Of a DNA stretch of 64,000 nt, positions 23,796-35,052 are shown piece by piece. Numbering within the stretch: the stretch's first letter is position 1; every line of letters begins with the position of its first letter. Location of the stretch: NCBI GenBank assembly GCA_021495925.1, contig JAKEKT010000001.1, forward strand, positions 372,001 to 436,000. Reading direction: 5' to 3'. Below the pieces are notes generated by a model, which was given only the letters and a program-made list of their open reading frames with translations, was not told the origin of the DNA and searched no databases. Position numbers and translations under genes: made by a program. The DNA is from Diplodia intermedia. Its lineage: Eukaryota > Ascomycota > Dothideomycetes > Botryosphaeriales > Botryosphaeriaceae.

Positions 23796-24988
23796 TCATT
23801 CGCATGCGGAGATGTCGCCAAGGTACCAGAGATGGGCGGCAATGTCGACTGCCAGTCCCCACTGGGCGTTACCGGATAGGTTCGAATTGCCCACGTAAGT
23901 GTTGATGTCGTTGGCAGTCACCGCGGCATCATTGGCACTGCTGATGTAGTATTCGGGTGAGATGTGCACGTAGCCCATGTTGAGCGTGGGCAGGCGAGGA
24001 ACCTGGATGATGATTAGCTCTCTGCCTTTTTAGGGTGTACAAGAGTGATGGCGTACGGGATCGTTGAGATGCGTGACGCGGTAGTTGTTGCCTTGAGCGG
24101 TGATGTAGTCAGACAAAGCGGCCGGACCGATGCGAGGCGCGCCGTAAGTGTACTTGGTAGAAGTCAGTAGGTTGTACAGGGGCAGGTCTGAAGCTCAGGT
24201 TTACCAAGGCAACGTCGTAACCGCTGTTGCGAAGATCCGCTGCAGCTAAAGTGGCCACCGCACCTCCCCTGCTTCTGTCAGCTGGCTGTTCAAGCGTACG
24301 GGAAGAAATGTACACACAAGCTATGGCCAGTGGCCACAATCTGGTAGCTGGGGTTGGCAGTCTTGGCAGTTTCTATTGCGTCGACGACATAACTGCGGGC
24401 TTCTTGCCAAGAGTTCCAGAAGCCCGAATGTGCCGGGCAACCATCGCAGATAGTTGTCGAGGTTGTCGCTGTCATTGGTCTGGTTAGATACTGTCAAGTC
24501 TTGGAGTAGGGGGAAACCAACCGTAGTCAAAGTTTGCAATCCAGTTCTGGATCGATCTCGAGCCGCGGAAGGACACGACGATCTGTGAGTTTGTAGAGTC
24601 GGTCGCCACGAATCCGGTGGTGTCGGTGACGACTGAGCTATCGGAGGTCAGTTAAACATAGGCGAAGAAACGATGATAGTAAACGACTTACTCCTCGAAC
24701 TCGACTACGGTGTTGGTGGTCGCGGCATCCACCAACGGGCAATTCCCCGCTTCGCACGAGACTTCGGTGCCGGTGGAATTGTTGTTCTGAGCGCAGTAGG
24801 ATGCGGCGGAATATTGCTCAAAAAGATTGAAGCTGGCAAGCAGGTCCGCGCTGACGGCTGGATGGGTGTGAGCTTGGGTTGGAGGTGAAAGGGCCGGGGG
24901 GCATACCTCGCCTCTCAACCGGCATCGGAGCTGCAATTGCGCGCCATGCCAGAAGCGCAACGGCGATGGACAGAGTCAGAGGTGCCAT
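23796..24988 (-). CDS. Secreted class 3 lipase
   Basis: Seven exons (24988-24907, 24857-24692, 24637-24522, 24468-24318, 24268-24205, 24152-24057, 24002-23796) with six introns of 49-54 bp give 293 aa. All phases close. Residues 1-20 are a signal peptide (MAPLTLSIAVALLAWRAIAA). The fold is the Rhizomucor/Thermomyces lipase type: FVATDSTNSQIVVSFRGSRS, ICDGCPAHSGFWNSW, nucleophile elbow GHSLGGAVATLAA (Ser about 171, recovered only by splicing), YTYGAPRIG, then Asp about 224 in LNDPVPRLP and His about 282 in AAHLWYLG. These complete the Ser-Asp-His triad. It hydrolyses ester bonds of acylglycerols or related esters outside the cell. Feruloyl esterase A belongs to the same fold, so the natural substrate is open. 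The exon-3/4 join (DYA-TTSTTICDGC) is the least certain; the GTTGGT donor is weak. Confidence 0.9.
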
Positions 24989-26168
24989 GCTACACAACAG
25001 AGCGGCGGAGAAGGGAGCACTGGCTGCTTGCTGCTTGCTGCCCGAGATGCAGCGGAAGGCCGCGGGCTTTTAAGCACCCGCGTCTTCACGAGAGGCAGCA
25101 TGGCATTGGGACATCCCTCGGCAGGCTCGCAGCGACGGCCGGCTAGCGAGGGGGACGCCAGCAGTAGGACCTGCCTTTCTCTACAAGTCTTCATGGTCGG
25201 CGCATGGTGAGAGCGGCTGCGCTAGCTGCTGAATGGAGCAACGGGCGACTCCGATAGGCCGGCGGATGTGATCTGAATAGTGGTGGGCATGCGCCGGGCG
25301 TAAGCGCAGCGGACACAGGTACCCAACCGGCATGGCGCCTGCCACCCCTCCGCACTCCGCGCCAGCACTGACTGCGGGGAAGAGGCGTTTTGCCGTAGGG
25401 CGGGCTTCGCGAAGGGCCATTGCGCCGAAAAGCTGCACCAGCACCTGACCAGGCCGGAGGGGAATGTGGGAAATATAGGCGAGGGTCCACTTCAGGTTGC
25501 GAGTGTGCGCCAGGCACCATGTCAGGTGGCTGACTGGCGTCTGATCGGCAGCGACAGCCAATGCCCATTCCGGCGTTCCTGGCCGGCGCGCCGTGGGCTG
25601 GCAATCACAGATCCTCCGCGCATCGGCGAGATGGCGGGGGCGGGGTGGAGTCAGTCCTCGGTGCCTCGTATCCGCGCAATTCCTGCACGTGGAGCTGACG
25701 CCTTCGTTCGGGTGGAGGTGGCCGTGGAGAGGAGCAGTAGATGAGCAGAAATAAAGTCGCACATGGTTGGCTGCAGGGGCGTGAAACCCAGCCCCGCGGC
25801 GGAGAAGAATCCGCGCCCCGACTACATACGACCTTAGTCCGACCCCACCATGCGAACAGCATCAAAGGTGTTAGTGGAGATGGTGATGCAATGAGGACCG
25901 AAGAAATCAAAGGAATGCCCGAGCACGTGCTCACGCGAGAGGCGACGCGCCTTCTCGATCCGCCACTGCTGCCTGCCCGCCACTTTGTGAACATCATTGC
26001 CCCGCTGCACCACAACCACAACCACAACCACGCTCGCTCATTCACTCCACGCCTCAGCATACGCATTACCCTCGAACCGACTTCGCGTCCACGCCATGAG
26101 CACCACACTCCACCACACAATCCTCGGCCACCACGGCCCTGCACCCTAACCCTATACCTCGCTGCGTC
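24989..26168. promoter_or_regulatory. Divergent intergenic region (lipase / coiled-coil protein)
   Basis: 1.2 kb holding two promoters. A short CCACAACCACAACCA run occurs at about 26009-26030, ahead of the plus-strand gene. No other gene is supported. Confidence 0.45.
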
Positions 26169-27620
26169 ATGTCTACAATACTCAAACAGACCTCTCGCCA
26201 AGTAAAAGATGCATACTCAAAGAGAAACGGCCGTCTCTCAGAAGATGAGGTCAGACGCCTCGAGAAACTTGCCGCTGCCGATCGCCATGCCGAGGAACTT
26301 CGCGAGAGAGACAAGAGAAAGAAGGAGGCCAAGAAGCGAAGAGAGGATAAGGATCGGAAAGAGAGGGACGCCCGTCGCAGGAACGGCATCGGAGATGCAA
26401 CCCAGGCGTGCGGCTGGAATTTCACCCAGCGCCGCCAGAAAGACTGGTTCCGCACTTATTTTCGGAAAGGCCAGCCGAAACCGCCACCAAAGGCCACACC
26501 CGATCCTGAGGATATCAATGAATGCTGCGAGGAAGTTGAAGACGCTGCTCATCTAGGGAATTCCGATTCCAAGAGTAACGGAGGCGACGATGATGAGGGT
26601 CATGACGAGGACGCCATGCCCGAGGGCCATGCCCCCAATGTAGTAAATGCAGCCGACCATGTTCGCCGTCAGGGAGAGCAGCACTGCTGTTGTGCTCCTG
26701 TTTTGGGTTCTATCCCTTGCGAGTCGAGAAGCTGTACCAACAGCCCGGAGAAGAAGGCTAACCTCGACGAAGCCTCCGACGTAGTCGAGCAAGCATTCGA
26801 GGCACTTGAGCCAGCATCCGATGCCGATTTGGACAATGACGACATATCTTGGGATGTCGACAGCACCGACGACAACGATTCTCTCGCAGCACACAATCAT
26901 GCCCTCGCGAATCTTAGATCGAGTCTCGAACCGATAGATCGTGAGGAGAATCCCTGGAGTACCGATGACATCGACGAGGAGTCCTTGCTAGCTGCTGTTC
27001 AAGGCCAGACGCCAACTTCGAAAGCTTCTCTCACAGCTTCCGCCGCTCCGTCGGGAGAGCTTGATCAAGACCTACCGTCAATGGACACGGAGCTGCTCGA
27101 GGAGATGCTCTCCAATTCACAACTCGACCGGGACCTTGCCATACCTGCGACTTGTCAGCCATGCGATGCCCTTTCTGATTCTTTTTTCTCCTCGGAGTTG
27201 GATCTTTCGGCTGAGGAACTTGCGGCTATCGAAGGGCCCCTGCTACAGGCTCAATCTCGACTTTCAGATGCTTGTGTTGCCGACAAACACAATGTTCATC
27301 CAGTGGCCCCGCCAGGAGCACTCAATGATGCCAGTCTGGTATCCCCGACTCTTGAATCACCGCTGACACCGCCTGCAAGGCACGCTCAGAAGAGAAAAGC
27401 CGGTGTTATGCATGACCACACAGTCCCATCCGCGAAACAACGGAGGGAATCCATTGCTACGCGGACGTCCGCTGGCGATAGCATGCCTCCACCGTCGAAG
27501 TTTTCCCCTTTTAAGGTCGACCATACTTTTGATACCAGCCCTCGCGAGTCAAGATTCGCTGCCTTTGGCCTATCAACACAGCTTATCCAGGACGCTGCAT
27601 TTGATGAGTTCGAAATTTGA
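26169..27620 (+). CDS. Hypothetical protein with N-terminal charged coiled coil
   Basis: A single 483-codon frame with no needed intron. I do not recognise the family. Residues about 20-75 are a Lys/Arg/Glu-rich helix (EDEVRRLEKLAAADRHAEEL, then repeated RDKRKKEAKKRRED) likely to form a coiled coil and a nuclear targeting signal. A short conserved-looking patch, ATQACGWNFTQRRQKDWFRTYF, follows. The centre is acidic and disordered with an unusual HCCCAPVLGSIPC cysteine cluster. Two ordered acidic segments (DLPSMDTELLEEMLSN and SSELDLSAEELAAIEGPLL) look like short helical interaction motifs. Near the end, KRKAGVMHDHTVPSAKQRR could be a second nuclear signal, and FAAFGLSTQLIQDAAFDEFEI closes the protein. 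A nuclear role is plausible but only inferred. Confidence 0.7.
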   Translation: MSTILKQTSRQVKDAYSKRNGRLSEDEVRRLEKLAAADRHAEELRERDKRKKEAKKRREDKDRKERDARRRNGIGDATQACGWNFTQRRQKDWFRTYFRKGQPKPPPKATPDPEDINECCEEVEDAAHLGNSDSKSNGGDDDEGHDEDAMPEGHAPNVVNAADHVRRQGEQHCCCAPVLGSIPCESRSCTNSPEKKANLDEASDVVEQAFEALEPASDADLDNDDISWDVDSTDDNDSLAAHNHALANLRSSLEPIDREENPWSTDDIDEESLLAAVQGQTPTSKASLTASAAPSGELDQDLPSMDTELLEEMLSNSQLDRDLAIPATCQPCDALSDSFFSSELDLSAEELAAIEGPLLQAQSRLSDACVADKHNVHPVAPPGALNDASLVSPTLESPLTPPARHAQKRKAGVMHDHTVPSAKQRRESIATRTSAGDSMPPPSKFSPFKVDHTFDTSPRESRFAAFGLSTQLIQDAAFDEFEI

Positions 27621-28935
27621 AGTGTTTACAAGACCACGACTAAATCCAACGCCAACACGGCGGAGGACGTCTTGGTTCTGTAGGTCACTACTAGATGTAC
27701 TTTACTCAAGGCTTTATCTACCCTCACTTCAGAAGCTCTCACCGTTCGACATTTTCACTGCTGGTCTGCGACATTAGTGCCTACATCGGGTTGATATCGC
27801 ATTGGACGCTGTTGTTCAGATTTAAGAGATTGGGCAAGGGGGCTGGAAGAAGTACGAGTGGACTTCTGAGGGTTTGATTGGTATTGATATATAATTGGTG
27901 GGTTTAAGAGGCTTTTTTTAGGCATTTTGCTTTGCGGGGGTCGGGGGAGTGAGTATTGGGGTTCGGAGTTTGATACACACGGCGCCTATAGAACGGACTA
28001 CGTTTAAACGGACAATATACATAGATGAGCTCTCTGGCATAGTTTGTTGACTGTACAAACCATCCCCATATAATGCATCCAACACTAGTGACGAACCCAT
28101 ATAAAAGGTATTCACCAATGACCATATGTAGGAAACAAAAAAGACCCGCGGGGCCTGAGAACATAGTACGTAGACAGATTTGGTAGAAGACCTCTCAATT
28201 GATGGTGTTTTCTGCCTCTCTGATGAGAGGTTGTGCTGTCAAAAAGGAAGAGCTGCTGGTAGGGCATATATACTCCCAAGCAACCATCCTTCCGCCGATG
28301 AAGGGTCCCTCCGCATTCCATTCTCACAGCTCTATCCTGACTCAGACACCTCTGTATACTGCGCAGTAGGCCTTGAGAAGTTGAGAGTAGCATCTGCCAT
28401 AACGTTTATATTTGCTCTCCCGCCCGCTCTTCCTCTCCTTCACTCTTTACTGGCATCTGTATTTTCTAGTAGGTATATACATATGGGCCAAGCAGGTTCA
28501 CATGTACTCACTGTTCCAAAAGGATTGGCTCACTGTCTTTCAAAGACGCCATTCTCGTCCAATCGCAATTGCAGCCATGGCTGTTTCGGTATGAGTCGGA
28601 CAATGAGTGGGTGATTGAATGTTAAGAAAAGGCAATTCTTTACACCCGAGCGAGTCTTCACCGGTGTCCGGTACCCATGTCTCTTATGACTGACTGGCAG
28701 CCCAAAGGTCAGGTCATTTGCCAAAGCCAGGTTGCCTCAGCTGTGGACGGGCATCTTTTCGAAGGCTTTGGACATGGGAGGACCATGAGAGAGAGAGAGG
28801 CCAGTATTGTCACGATTTCAAGGGAGCCTCCTGCCGCCTTCTTGACGAGGTCTGAGAGCCGTATCACTTCCTTTTCCAGCCCGCACGAACAAACATCTGC
28901 GACATGCCTTGTAAAACGACGTTTCGAATTCTCGT
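27621..28935. other. Convergent intergenic region
   Basis: 1.3 kb between the coiled-coil gene and the DOM34 stop codon. AT-richer than its flanks. No supported gene or repeat. Confidence 0.45.
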
Positions 28936-30202
28936 TCATATTTGCTCCCCGTCCTCCGCCGCAGCGCCGGCGCCTTCCGCCTCGGCCTCCACATCCACCT
29001 CCTCATCCAGATCCTCAAGAGGGAACGTCAAGATGGCAGCGATGTTGCCCAAGCCCTCCAACCTCTTGCCGCTCTCGTGCGCCGAGCTCAGCACCCTCAC
29101 CTCGCCGCCCTCCTGCTCCCTCACGCGGTCGACCAGCCTCACCCACCGGCGCCTCGTCGCGACGTCCTGGCTGCGGAAGAGCGCGTTCGAGATGAGCAGG
29201 ACGCCGCCGCCGCGGCCGACGGCGCCCTTGTCGACGGCCTTCTCCACCTCGCGCGGGCCGTACCACGCGCGCCCGTCGTCCATGCGCAGCAGTTCGAGGA
29301 AGCGGTCCATCAAGGCCGTCTCGCGCGCGTACTTGGTGTCGCTGAGGCGCGCGAGGACGGTGGGGGACTTGAGCACCTCGTGCAGCGCGTGCACGTGGCC
29401 CGAGGACGAGTGCGCGACGAGGATGGACTGGGCCTGCGCCTGGAGCGGTTTGTTGCCCGAGGAGAGGGCTTGCTGTTTGATGTAGGCTTGGAACGAGGCG
29501 GCGACGAAGCCGGGCGAGGCGAGGAGGAGCGGACGCGGGTTGGAGAGGTCGAGTTGGCGGAGGAGGGTGCTGAGGACCGTGGAGAAGAACTTGTCCATGC
29601 CCTGGACGGAGGGAGCGCGTTAGCATTTTCAGCCTTCTTCCGAGGCGAGAGCTTACCTTGTCGTGATCGCCCGTGCCGCCCCTCCTCTTCCTCGGTATGG
29701 GCGTCTCGACGCGCTGGCGCAGGATGGTCTGGTGCTCGGTGATCAGGCAGATGTTGGCCATGCCCTCCTGCATGACGACGGCCCAGACGTCGGCGCGCTT
29801 GGTGGGGTCGGTCGCTTCCTTGAGCGCCTCGAGCGCGACGCTGTCCCAGCCGTCGGCCTTCTCCAGCACGAACTGGCGCTGCAGCTCCAGGTCCAGCGTG
29901 TGGCTCTGGTTCAGGCCGACGAAGTCGTTCTCCTCGGCCACCTGGCCGGCCACGTGCAGCTGGCTGCTCGCGGCGTCGAAGTCCGTCCGCGTCACCCGGA
30001 TCGTCAGCGTCGTGTGCACGCGCTTCGACGAGGTCGCGCCCGTGGCCGAGGCCGTCGTCACCTTGCGCACCGCCGCGGCGCGCAGCGTGTCCAGCGGCCG
30101 GATCAGGTTGAACGCGTGCCACATGTCCTCGGGCTCTTCGGGCAGCAGCGTCGCCGTGCCGGCCCCCGTGCGCCGGTCGATGCTCTGCTTGACGAGGCGC
30201 AT
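28936..30202 (-). CDS. DOM34: Ribosome rescue factor Dom34/Pelota
   Basis: Exons 30202-29657 and 29601-28936, joined at phase 0 across a 55-bp intron (GTAAGC...CAG), give 403 aa. The protein pairs with Hbs1 to split stalled ribosomes in no-go and non-stop decay; it is an eRF1 paralogue without the GGQ loop, and none is seen here. The N-terminal Sm-like domain starts MRLVKQSIDR and includes EEPEDMWHAFNLIRPLD and HVAGQVAEENDFVGLNQSHTLDLEL. The middle domain begins ADVWAVVMQEGMANICLIT, with the basic IPRKRRGG segment before the splice, and continues as GMDKFFSTVLSTLLRQLDL. The C-terminal domain has TALMDRFLELL, AWYGPREVEKAV and VRVLSSAHESGKRLEGLGNIAAILTF. An upstream in-frame ATG at 30370 would add 56 unconserved residues and was not used. 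The last 25 residues are acidic. Confidence 0.95.
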
Positions 30203-30522
30203 GGTGACTCGTGGCGCGTGCTGGTCCGGGGCTGTAGGTGGCTGGGTCTTTTGGGGCGCGCGGGGTGGGAGGGGGACGGGCGCAGTCGTGAAATTGGTCG
30301 TGAATTTGGTCGTGAATGAAGATTGGGATGCTGCGCGGCTGTGCCTGCGGTGACGTTTGAAAGGCGGCACAACCGCCCCGCAATCGTGGCCCCACTGCTA
30401 TCGATAAGCAGCCCGTCCACAGCTCGATCTACATTATTAATAACGCTTTATAGTGCATTGGTAGCTTTCTGAATGTTGCATTCTTGTACTTGAGAGGACA
30501 CAATCCGGTCACGTATTTCGAT
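30203..30522. other. Intergenic, DOM34 upstream region
   Basis: 320 bp that must contain the DOM34 promoter and the former 3' flank of the decayed permease. Nothing else seen. Confidence 0.45.
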
Positions 30523-31453
30523 TTACCGCCCGAACCTCTTGAGCTCCCGCCACCTCAGCGGCGGAAACACCAGCGCAGCCCATGTCAGCTCCATAATCAC
30601 CAACCGTAAGTGGAAAATCAAGCCGAACACAGGCAAACTTCCAGTGGATTGCAGGCAAGCAAGCCAGCAATAGCATCCAGGTCTATGAAAGACCAGTAGA
30701 TAGCATGAATACAATCTCTATGCGATCATTTCAACACCGTATCAGCAATGGGCCCGATGTACCAAACCTGCGCCATGGACAGGATAGCACCCGCCCATCC
30801 CACCAGGAACGCCGCCAGAGCCGCGATTCCCAAGGTATCCCCCACGTGATTACGGCCACGACGATGATTCCCACCACGACGGACATGCTGTTCACAGACA
30901 CGGCCGAGAGGATCTGCCCCGCAACCGCGCAGTCAATCAGGGCGTAGCCAAGGAGGACGATGATATTTAGCAGCACCACGAGCTTGGACGGATACCAACC
31001 CATGGTGTATCGCGCGAAGATTCCCGGAACGCGGCCCGAAAGTTGCGGCGTATGCGACACCAGGGCAGCCGAGAAGCATGCCAAAGACTGCGCACAGGCA
31101 GCTGTCATTGAAGCCAAGGTAATAGACGGCGGGCCCTAGCATCCCGAGCGTGATATTGTTGGCCGCCAGATTGACCGAAACCCAAAGGATCGCGATCTGG
31201 GAGTAGCCCAAGAAGCAGAGGTCATGCCGCTCGTCTGGCCCCACCCGCTGAATGCCGCGTGCCTCGAGGTTGCCTGAAGCCAAGAGCCTGTCAGCATCTT
31301 CGTCGTCTACACTCCACAAGTGTTTCCTCGAGCAGCTTGTCCCAGCTCTTAGTGGCACCCAAGGCATCCGGGGCGTCATTCCTGAACGGCCAATGGATCC
31401 TCGTTCCGCTGGGATGGGGCGAAGGCCTTCTCGGGTTGCAGTTCGCGGGGCAT
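30523..31453 (-). pseudogene. Purine-cytosine permease (FCY2/NCS1 family) pseudogene with frameshifts and a large internal deletion
   Basis: Order and strand of the remains match one NCS1 nucleobase permease. The ATG at 31453 opens MPRELQPEKAFAPSQRNEDP and stops after 25 codons. The next frame continues NDAPDALGATKSWDKLLEE. Another frame then gives GNLEARGIQRVGPDERHDL, LGYSQIAILWVSVNLAANN and ATFGPRSG. After a short loss near 31013-31020 a further frame gives ARYTMGWYPSKLVVLLNIIV, ending VAVITW. The sequence then jumps directly to GIAALAAFLVGWAGAILSMA with QVWYIGPIAD. The far C-terminus is FPPLRWRELKRFGR at 30565-30523. At least four frame changes, plus loss of roughly 230 residues covering the middle membrane helices, rule out function. 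The remaining amino acid similarity is high, so decay looks recent. Confidence 0.88.
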
Positions 31454-33220
31454 GGCCCCCTACCCGGAAGTCAGCATTCCACAGGCCATCACGCGGGGCA
31501 GGGGGTTGCCAAGGCAAGCAGCACGCGTTCTTTCGCTAGAATTATCTAGATCAAGTTCAACCGTATCTTCTCAGAACGACGGGCCAGTAGACGCCTCGGG
31601 CCGCGACACGCATCCAGCTGATCCCCCACACAGTCCTGCTGGCTGACGGCCCGCTCCGGAATGTGTGGGGGGAGGAGCGAATGGGTGGGTTGCACAGTGA
31701 GACGCTACGGAAGGCCGACGGACACCGGTGTCATGCTGATGCTACCCAGATGCCTTGATTCGAGAGGTGCTCCGTGCGACGGGCCTGCATTTTGCTTCGC
31801 AGTCGTACTTTGGGTGGTCTGGACGGGGTGGCGGTAGAGATGTGTTGTTGAGGTTGAGGTGGTGTGGAGTGTTCCGAGAAAAACTGCAGCCTGACTCGGA
31901 GGCGACCGGGATGTGGCTCGGAGGCGCTTCTCGAATTGCGCCGATCACTGTGCATCCCTCCCCACCCGTGCTGGGCGCCAAGCGCCTGGATTCCTGGGTG
32001 CTGCGACGTGTTCGTGATGGTGTTGCGGAGGTGGTGTGCCGCCGTGCCACGCGTGGAAGGTCCAAAGCGGCAAGTCAAGTCTTGGGGTGCTGGCCAAGCT
32101 TGCGATCTTTGGTAAGCTCCAACTCAGTCTCCACACTTGGGGCCTCGAACTTGCCCGGCCTTGGTAACCCAACGGCCCGGCACTCGCCCAATCAATCAGA
32201 ACACTACTACTGCTGCTGCATTCAGAACACCAAGGCAAGGGATTCCGAGCGTCGGCTTCCCGTCCGCCAATAGCACGGTCATCCATCACACTGTATTATT
32301 GCACAACATGTTGCAAACGAACAATCGATTAGGTGGCCGAGGCCGAGGCCTTGACTCTGCATTAAACGCCAGCTATATGCGATGCTAAACTAACCATAAC
32401 ACCATGGGTATTCGCTTTTCCGTGAAGGATTCGTGTCCTTCGTCTCAAGAAATGCCCATCATAACACCAAGGAAGAAAAGAGAACAGACGGCCTCTCGTG
32501 GACATGCCTCGTTCCCGCTGCTCGCCAGCAGGCTGTGGGGCCATGAGGACGAGGTCCGCACGTCGGTGGCTGCGAACCAGGTCGAAGGCGGCGTGCACAT
32601 CAACCCGATCAAGGTGAGAGCGATGATGGAATCGACCCCACAGGCTCGTGTTGCACGACGTCGCGGCAAGAGCTGATGGCATTGGCGCGGCTCCGGTCAG
32701 GGATGTGGGTCAAGGGGAGATGACGTCCAGAAGGTCGGAATATGCGGGGGTGCTGTCTGGGCGCCAAGTCGCGACTCCAGCCCCCACCAATCATGGCCAA
32801 GGGCAGGCGAGGCACCCGCACACCATACCATGGCGCAGGAAAAGATGGACTGTTCCGCGCTTGGCGGATTGTCGACCTTGCACCGCGAGTGCCTCAGCTG
32901 GGCCAGGCGCGCGATGCTGTCCGAGGGAGGTGGACGCCGTAGCGGCCACGACGTCAAGGTGCCGTGAAAAAAGAATTCCGAGTGATGATCGCTGGCAATT
33001 GCAGCGGCTGAAAGCAGCAATGACTTCAGGCCGCATGGCTCGATCCGCTCCTAGTCCTCCGGCAAGGGCCATGGCCTACACAGTAGAGGCCATGACGCAA
33101 GAGTGCTGGAACACAACCCCCTACCAACACGGCCGCGAGGGCGGTGATTGGGATCTCCGACACTCATGTGGAGAAAGTGTGGGGAGTCAATGGAGGTCGT
33201 GCGGAGGGATCGTCAGAGGT
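31454..33220. other. Intergenic region
   Basis: 1.8 kb between the permease remnant and a small gene. Several medium-length open frames on both strands have shadow-like Arg/Ser/Pro-rich composition and no recognisable domain. No RNA gene seen. Confidence 0.4.
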
Positions 33221-33451
33221 TTACTCCTGATCCGAGGGCTCTGCCGACGAGAGCCGAGACGAGGTCGACGAGATGGACGAGTTGCGAGGAGCGTACAGCG
33301 GACGGGCCGTGGTCGCCGGCTCCTCGTCGTCGTCGTCGGGGAGGAAGAGGTTGGGGTCGGCGCGGACTGCCTGGCCGCCGGCGAGGTTGGTGATGTAGAT
33401 GTACTTGATGTCGGAGGACATGGTGGTGGAGGACATGGTGGTGGCGTGCAT
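33221..33451 (-). CDS. Small hypothetical protein (76 aa, or 66 aa from an internal start)
   Basis: A compact intronless frame from ATG 33451 to TGA 33221. The first ten residues (MHATTMSSTT) may be dispensable: the third ATG begins MSSDIKYIYITNLAGGQ. The core shows a beta-strand-like KYIYITNL, then RADPNLFLPDDDDEEP, PLYAPRNSS and a Ser-rich tail SISSTSSRLSS. The mixed, well-balanced composition differs from the Arg/Pro-rich shadows around it. The start context CAACAACAATG is good for a fungal gene, and a TATAA lies 82-86 bp upstream. I do not know the family; it is soluble with no signal peptide or membrane helix. Gene reality is probable, function unknown. Confidence 0.6.
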   Translation of the reverse strand: MHATTMSSTTMSSDIKYIYITNLAGGQAVRADPNLFLPDDDDEEPATTARPLYAPRNSSISSTSSRLSSAEPSDQE

Positions 33452-33531
33452 TGTTGTTGCTGTTTGAGTGATTGAGGCAGGCGGTGATGGTGGTGTTTGA
33501 CGGCGTGCTGCCGCCGCGGGGACGGCAGATA

Positions 33532-33538
33532 CTTATAA
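33532..33538 (-). promoter_or_regulatory. Putative TATA box of the small protein gene
   Basis: TATAAGT on the minus strand, about 85 bp ahead of ATG 33451 in otherwise GC-rich sequence, at a distance consistent with a short 5' UTR. Confidence 0.5.
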
Positions 33539-33539
33539 T

Positions 33540-34285
33540 GAAGGCACCCTGGCGATAGGCTCGATGCGATGGATTAACGCCGCCTGAGTCGGCCATGGCT
33601 GGGCCCCCGGGCAGGGCTAGTGAGTCAGCTTGGCGCTGGATGGGCGCAGATTGTTTTAAGGTTCGGAGCCTAAAGCGGGTCGAGTTCCGCAAAGTCCGGC
33701 CGCGCGCGACAGACTGCCGTCCCGAATACGCCTGCAGGAGGCACAGTGGGGAGTGCAGCTCCATCACCGCGCGTCGCTCTGCGGCCTGTCGTGTTGCCGG
33801 GGCCCAGAACGCCGGTGCGTGGTGCGCAGTCGGACTCACGCCAGGCGCCGCCACCCAAGCCGAGCGCACGCGCCAGCGCACGGAGGACAAGTCCGTGTCA
33901 TCCCCGTCTCACCCCGTCCGCCTGCTGTCTATTTCCATCGGCGTCCAGTTTCCGAATCCGGGCTCGGACATATCGCGCCAAAGTCCGCCTAGAACCCCAG
34001 CTGCGAATTACTCGGGTTGCCTGGGGGAACGTGAAGGTCGAGGTGAACACCACGAGTCCATGACGGCAGGAGTGACGCACGACCCGCTCGCTGGCGATAA
34101 GCCTGCGCCTGCATGCATGGCCTTTCCGACCGGTGCGCCGTGACAAGCGAGCCCATTCGTCGCGCCCAAACGTTGCTCAAACCCCAATCAATCTGCCTCT
34201 CGGGTCGCAACCTTACCGTGCGTCAGCCGCCTCCGCGACCGTCGACCTTTGACGTATTCGTAGACCGCGACGCATCGCGTGTGCA
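33540..34285. promoter_or_regulatory. Divergent intergenic region (small protein / nicotinamidase)
   Basis: About 750 bp of GC-rich sequence between two head-to-head genes. No other element is clear. Confidence 0.4.
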
Positions 34286-35052
34286 ATGGCTTCGGCACCC
34301 ACCAACGCCGGCTTCCGGCCCGCCCTGGTCATCGTCGACGTGCAGGAGGATTTCTGCCCGCCTGTAAGCCTATTTCTGCCTCGCCCTGACCGCCCGCAAC
34401 CACCTAACCATGCCATCGCTAGAACGGCGCGCTCGCTGTGCACGACGGCCGCACCATCGTGCCCACAATCAACCGGCTGCTGCGCCTGCCCTTTGCCGCG
34501 CGAGTCGCGACCAAGGACTGGCACCCACGCGACCACGTCTCCTTCGCGTCGAACCACGCGGCGCCTGACAACGTGCCCTTCGTCACGACCGTCACCATCG
34601 CCAACCCGCACAACCCCGACGAGACCCAGACCACGCGCCTGTGGCCCGACCACTGCGTCCAAGGCACTCCCGGCGCCGAACTAATCTCTGAGCTAGACCA
34701 GAGCCGCGTCACGAGCGTGGTCGAGAAGGGCCAGGATCGCCGCGTCGAGATGTACTCGGCCTTCGCCGATCCGTTTCGCCGCCCGCCCGTCGCCCGCAGC
34801 GGGCTCGCTGACCTGCTCCGCGCCGCCCGCGTGTCGGACGTCTTCGTCGTCGGCCTGGCCATGGACTACTGCGTCAAGTTCACCGCCCTGGATGCCGTCG
34901 CCGAGGGCTTCAGGACCGTCGTCGTGCGTGAGGGGACCAAGGCGGTGGACCCCGCACGCTGGCCCGAGGTGCAGGAGGAGATGGAGGCCGCCGGCGTGGG
35001 CTTCGTGAGTGTAGATGGAGAGGAGGTCAAGAGAGTGGAGCGGCTATTGTAG
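34286..35052 (+). CDS. PNC1: Nicotinamidase
   Basis: Exons 34286-34363 and 34423-35052, joined at phase 0 across a 59-bp intron (GTAAGC...CTAAC...TAG), give 235 aa. It hydrolyses nicotinamide to nicotinate in the NAD salvage pathway and relieves nicotinamide inhibition of sirtuins. The isochorismatase-like fold shows the catalytic triad: Asp18 in ALVIVDVQEDFCPP, Lys128 in SVVEKGQD and Cys176 in GLAMDYCVKFTALDA. Metal ligands are Asp58 and His60 in TKDWHPRDHVSF and His103 in LWPDHCVQGTPG. These signatures separate nicotinamidases from other isochorismatase-family hydrolases. The splice places NGALAVHDG directly after FCPP as in orthologues. Length is normal. Confidence 0.95.

Noticed and set aside
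29663..30353. Two long plus-strand frames opposite DOM34
   Set aside because: Antisense shadows of the well-supported DOM34 exon 1, caused by third-position GC bias.
32648..33475. 275-codon plus-strand frame
   Set aside because: Composition is shadow-like (Arg/Gly/Val runs) and it overlaps the small minus-strand gene, which has better coding signals.
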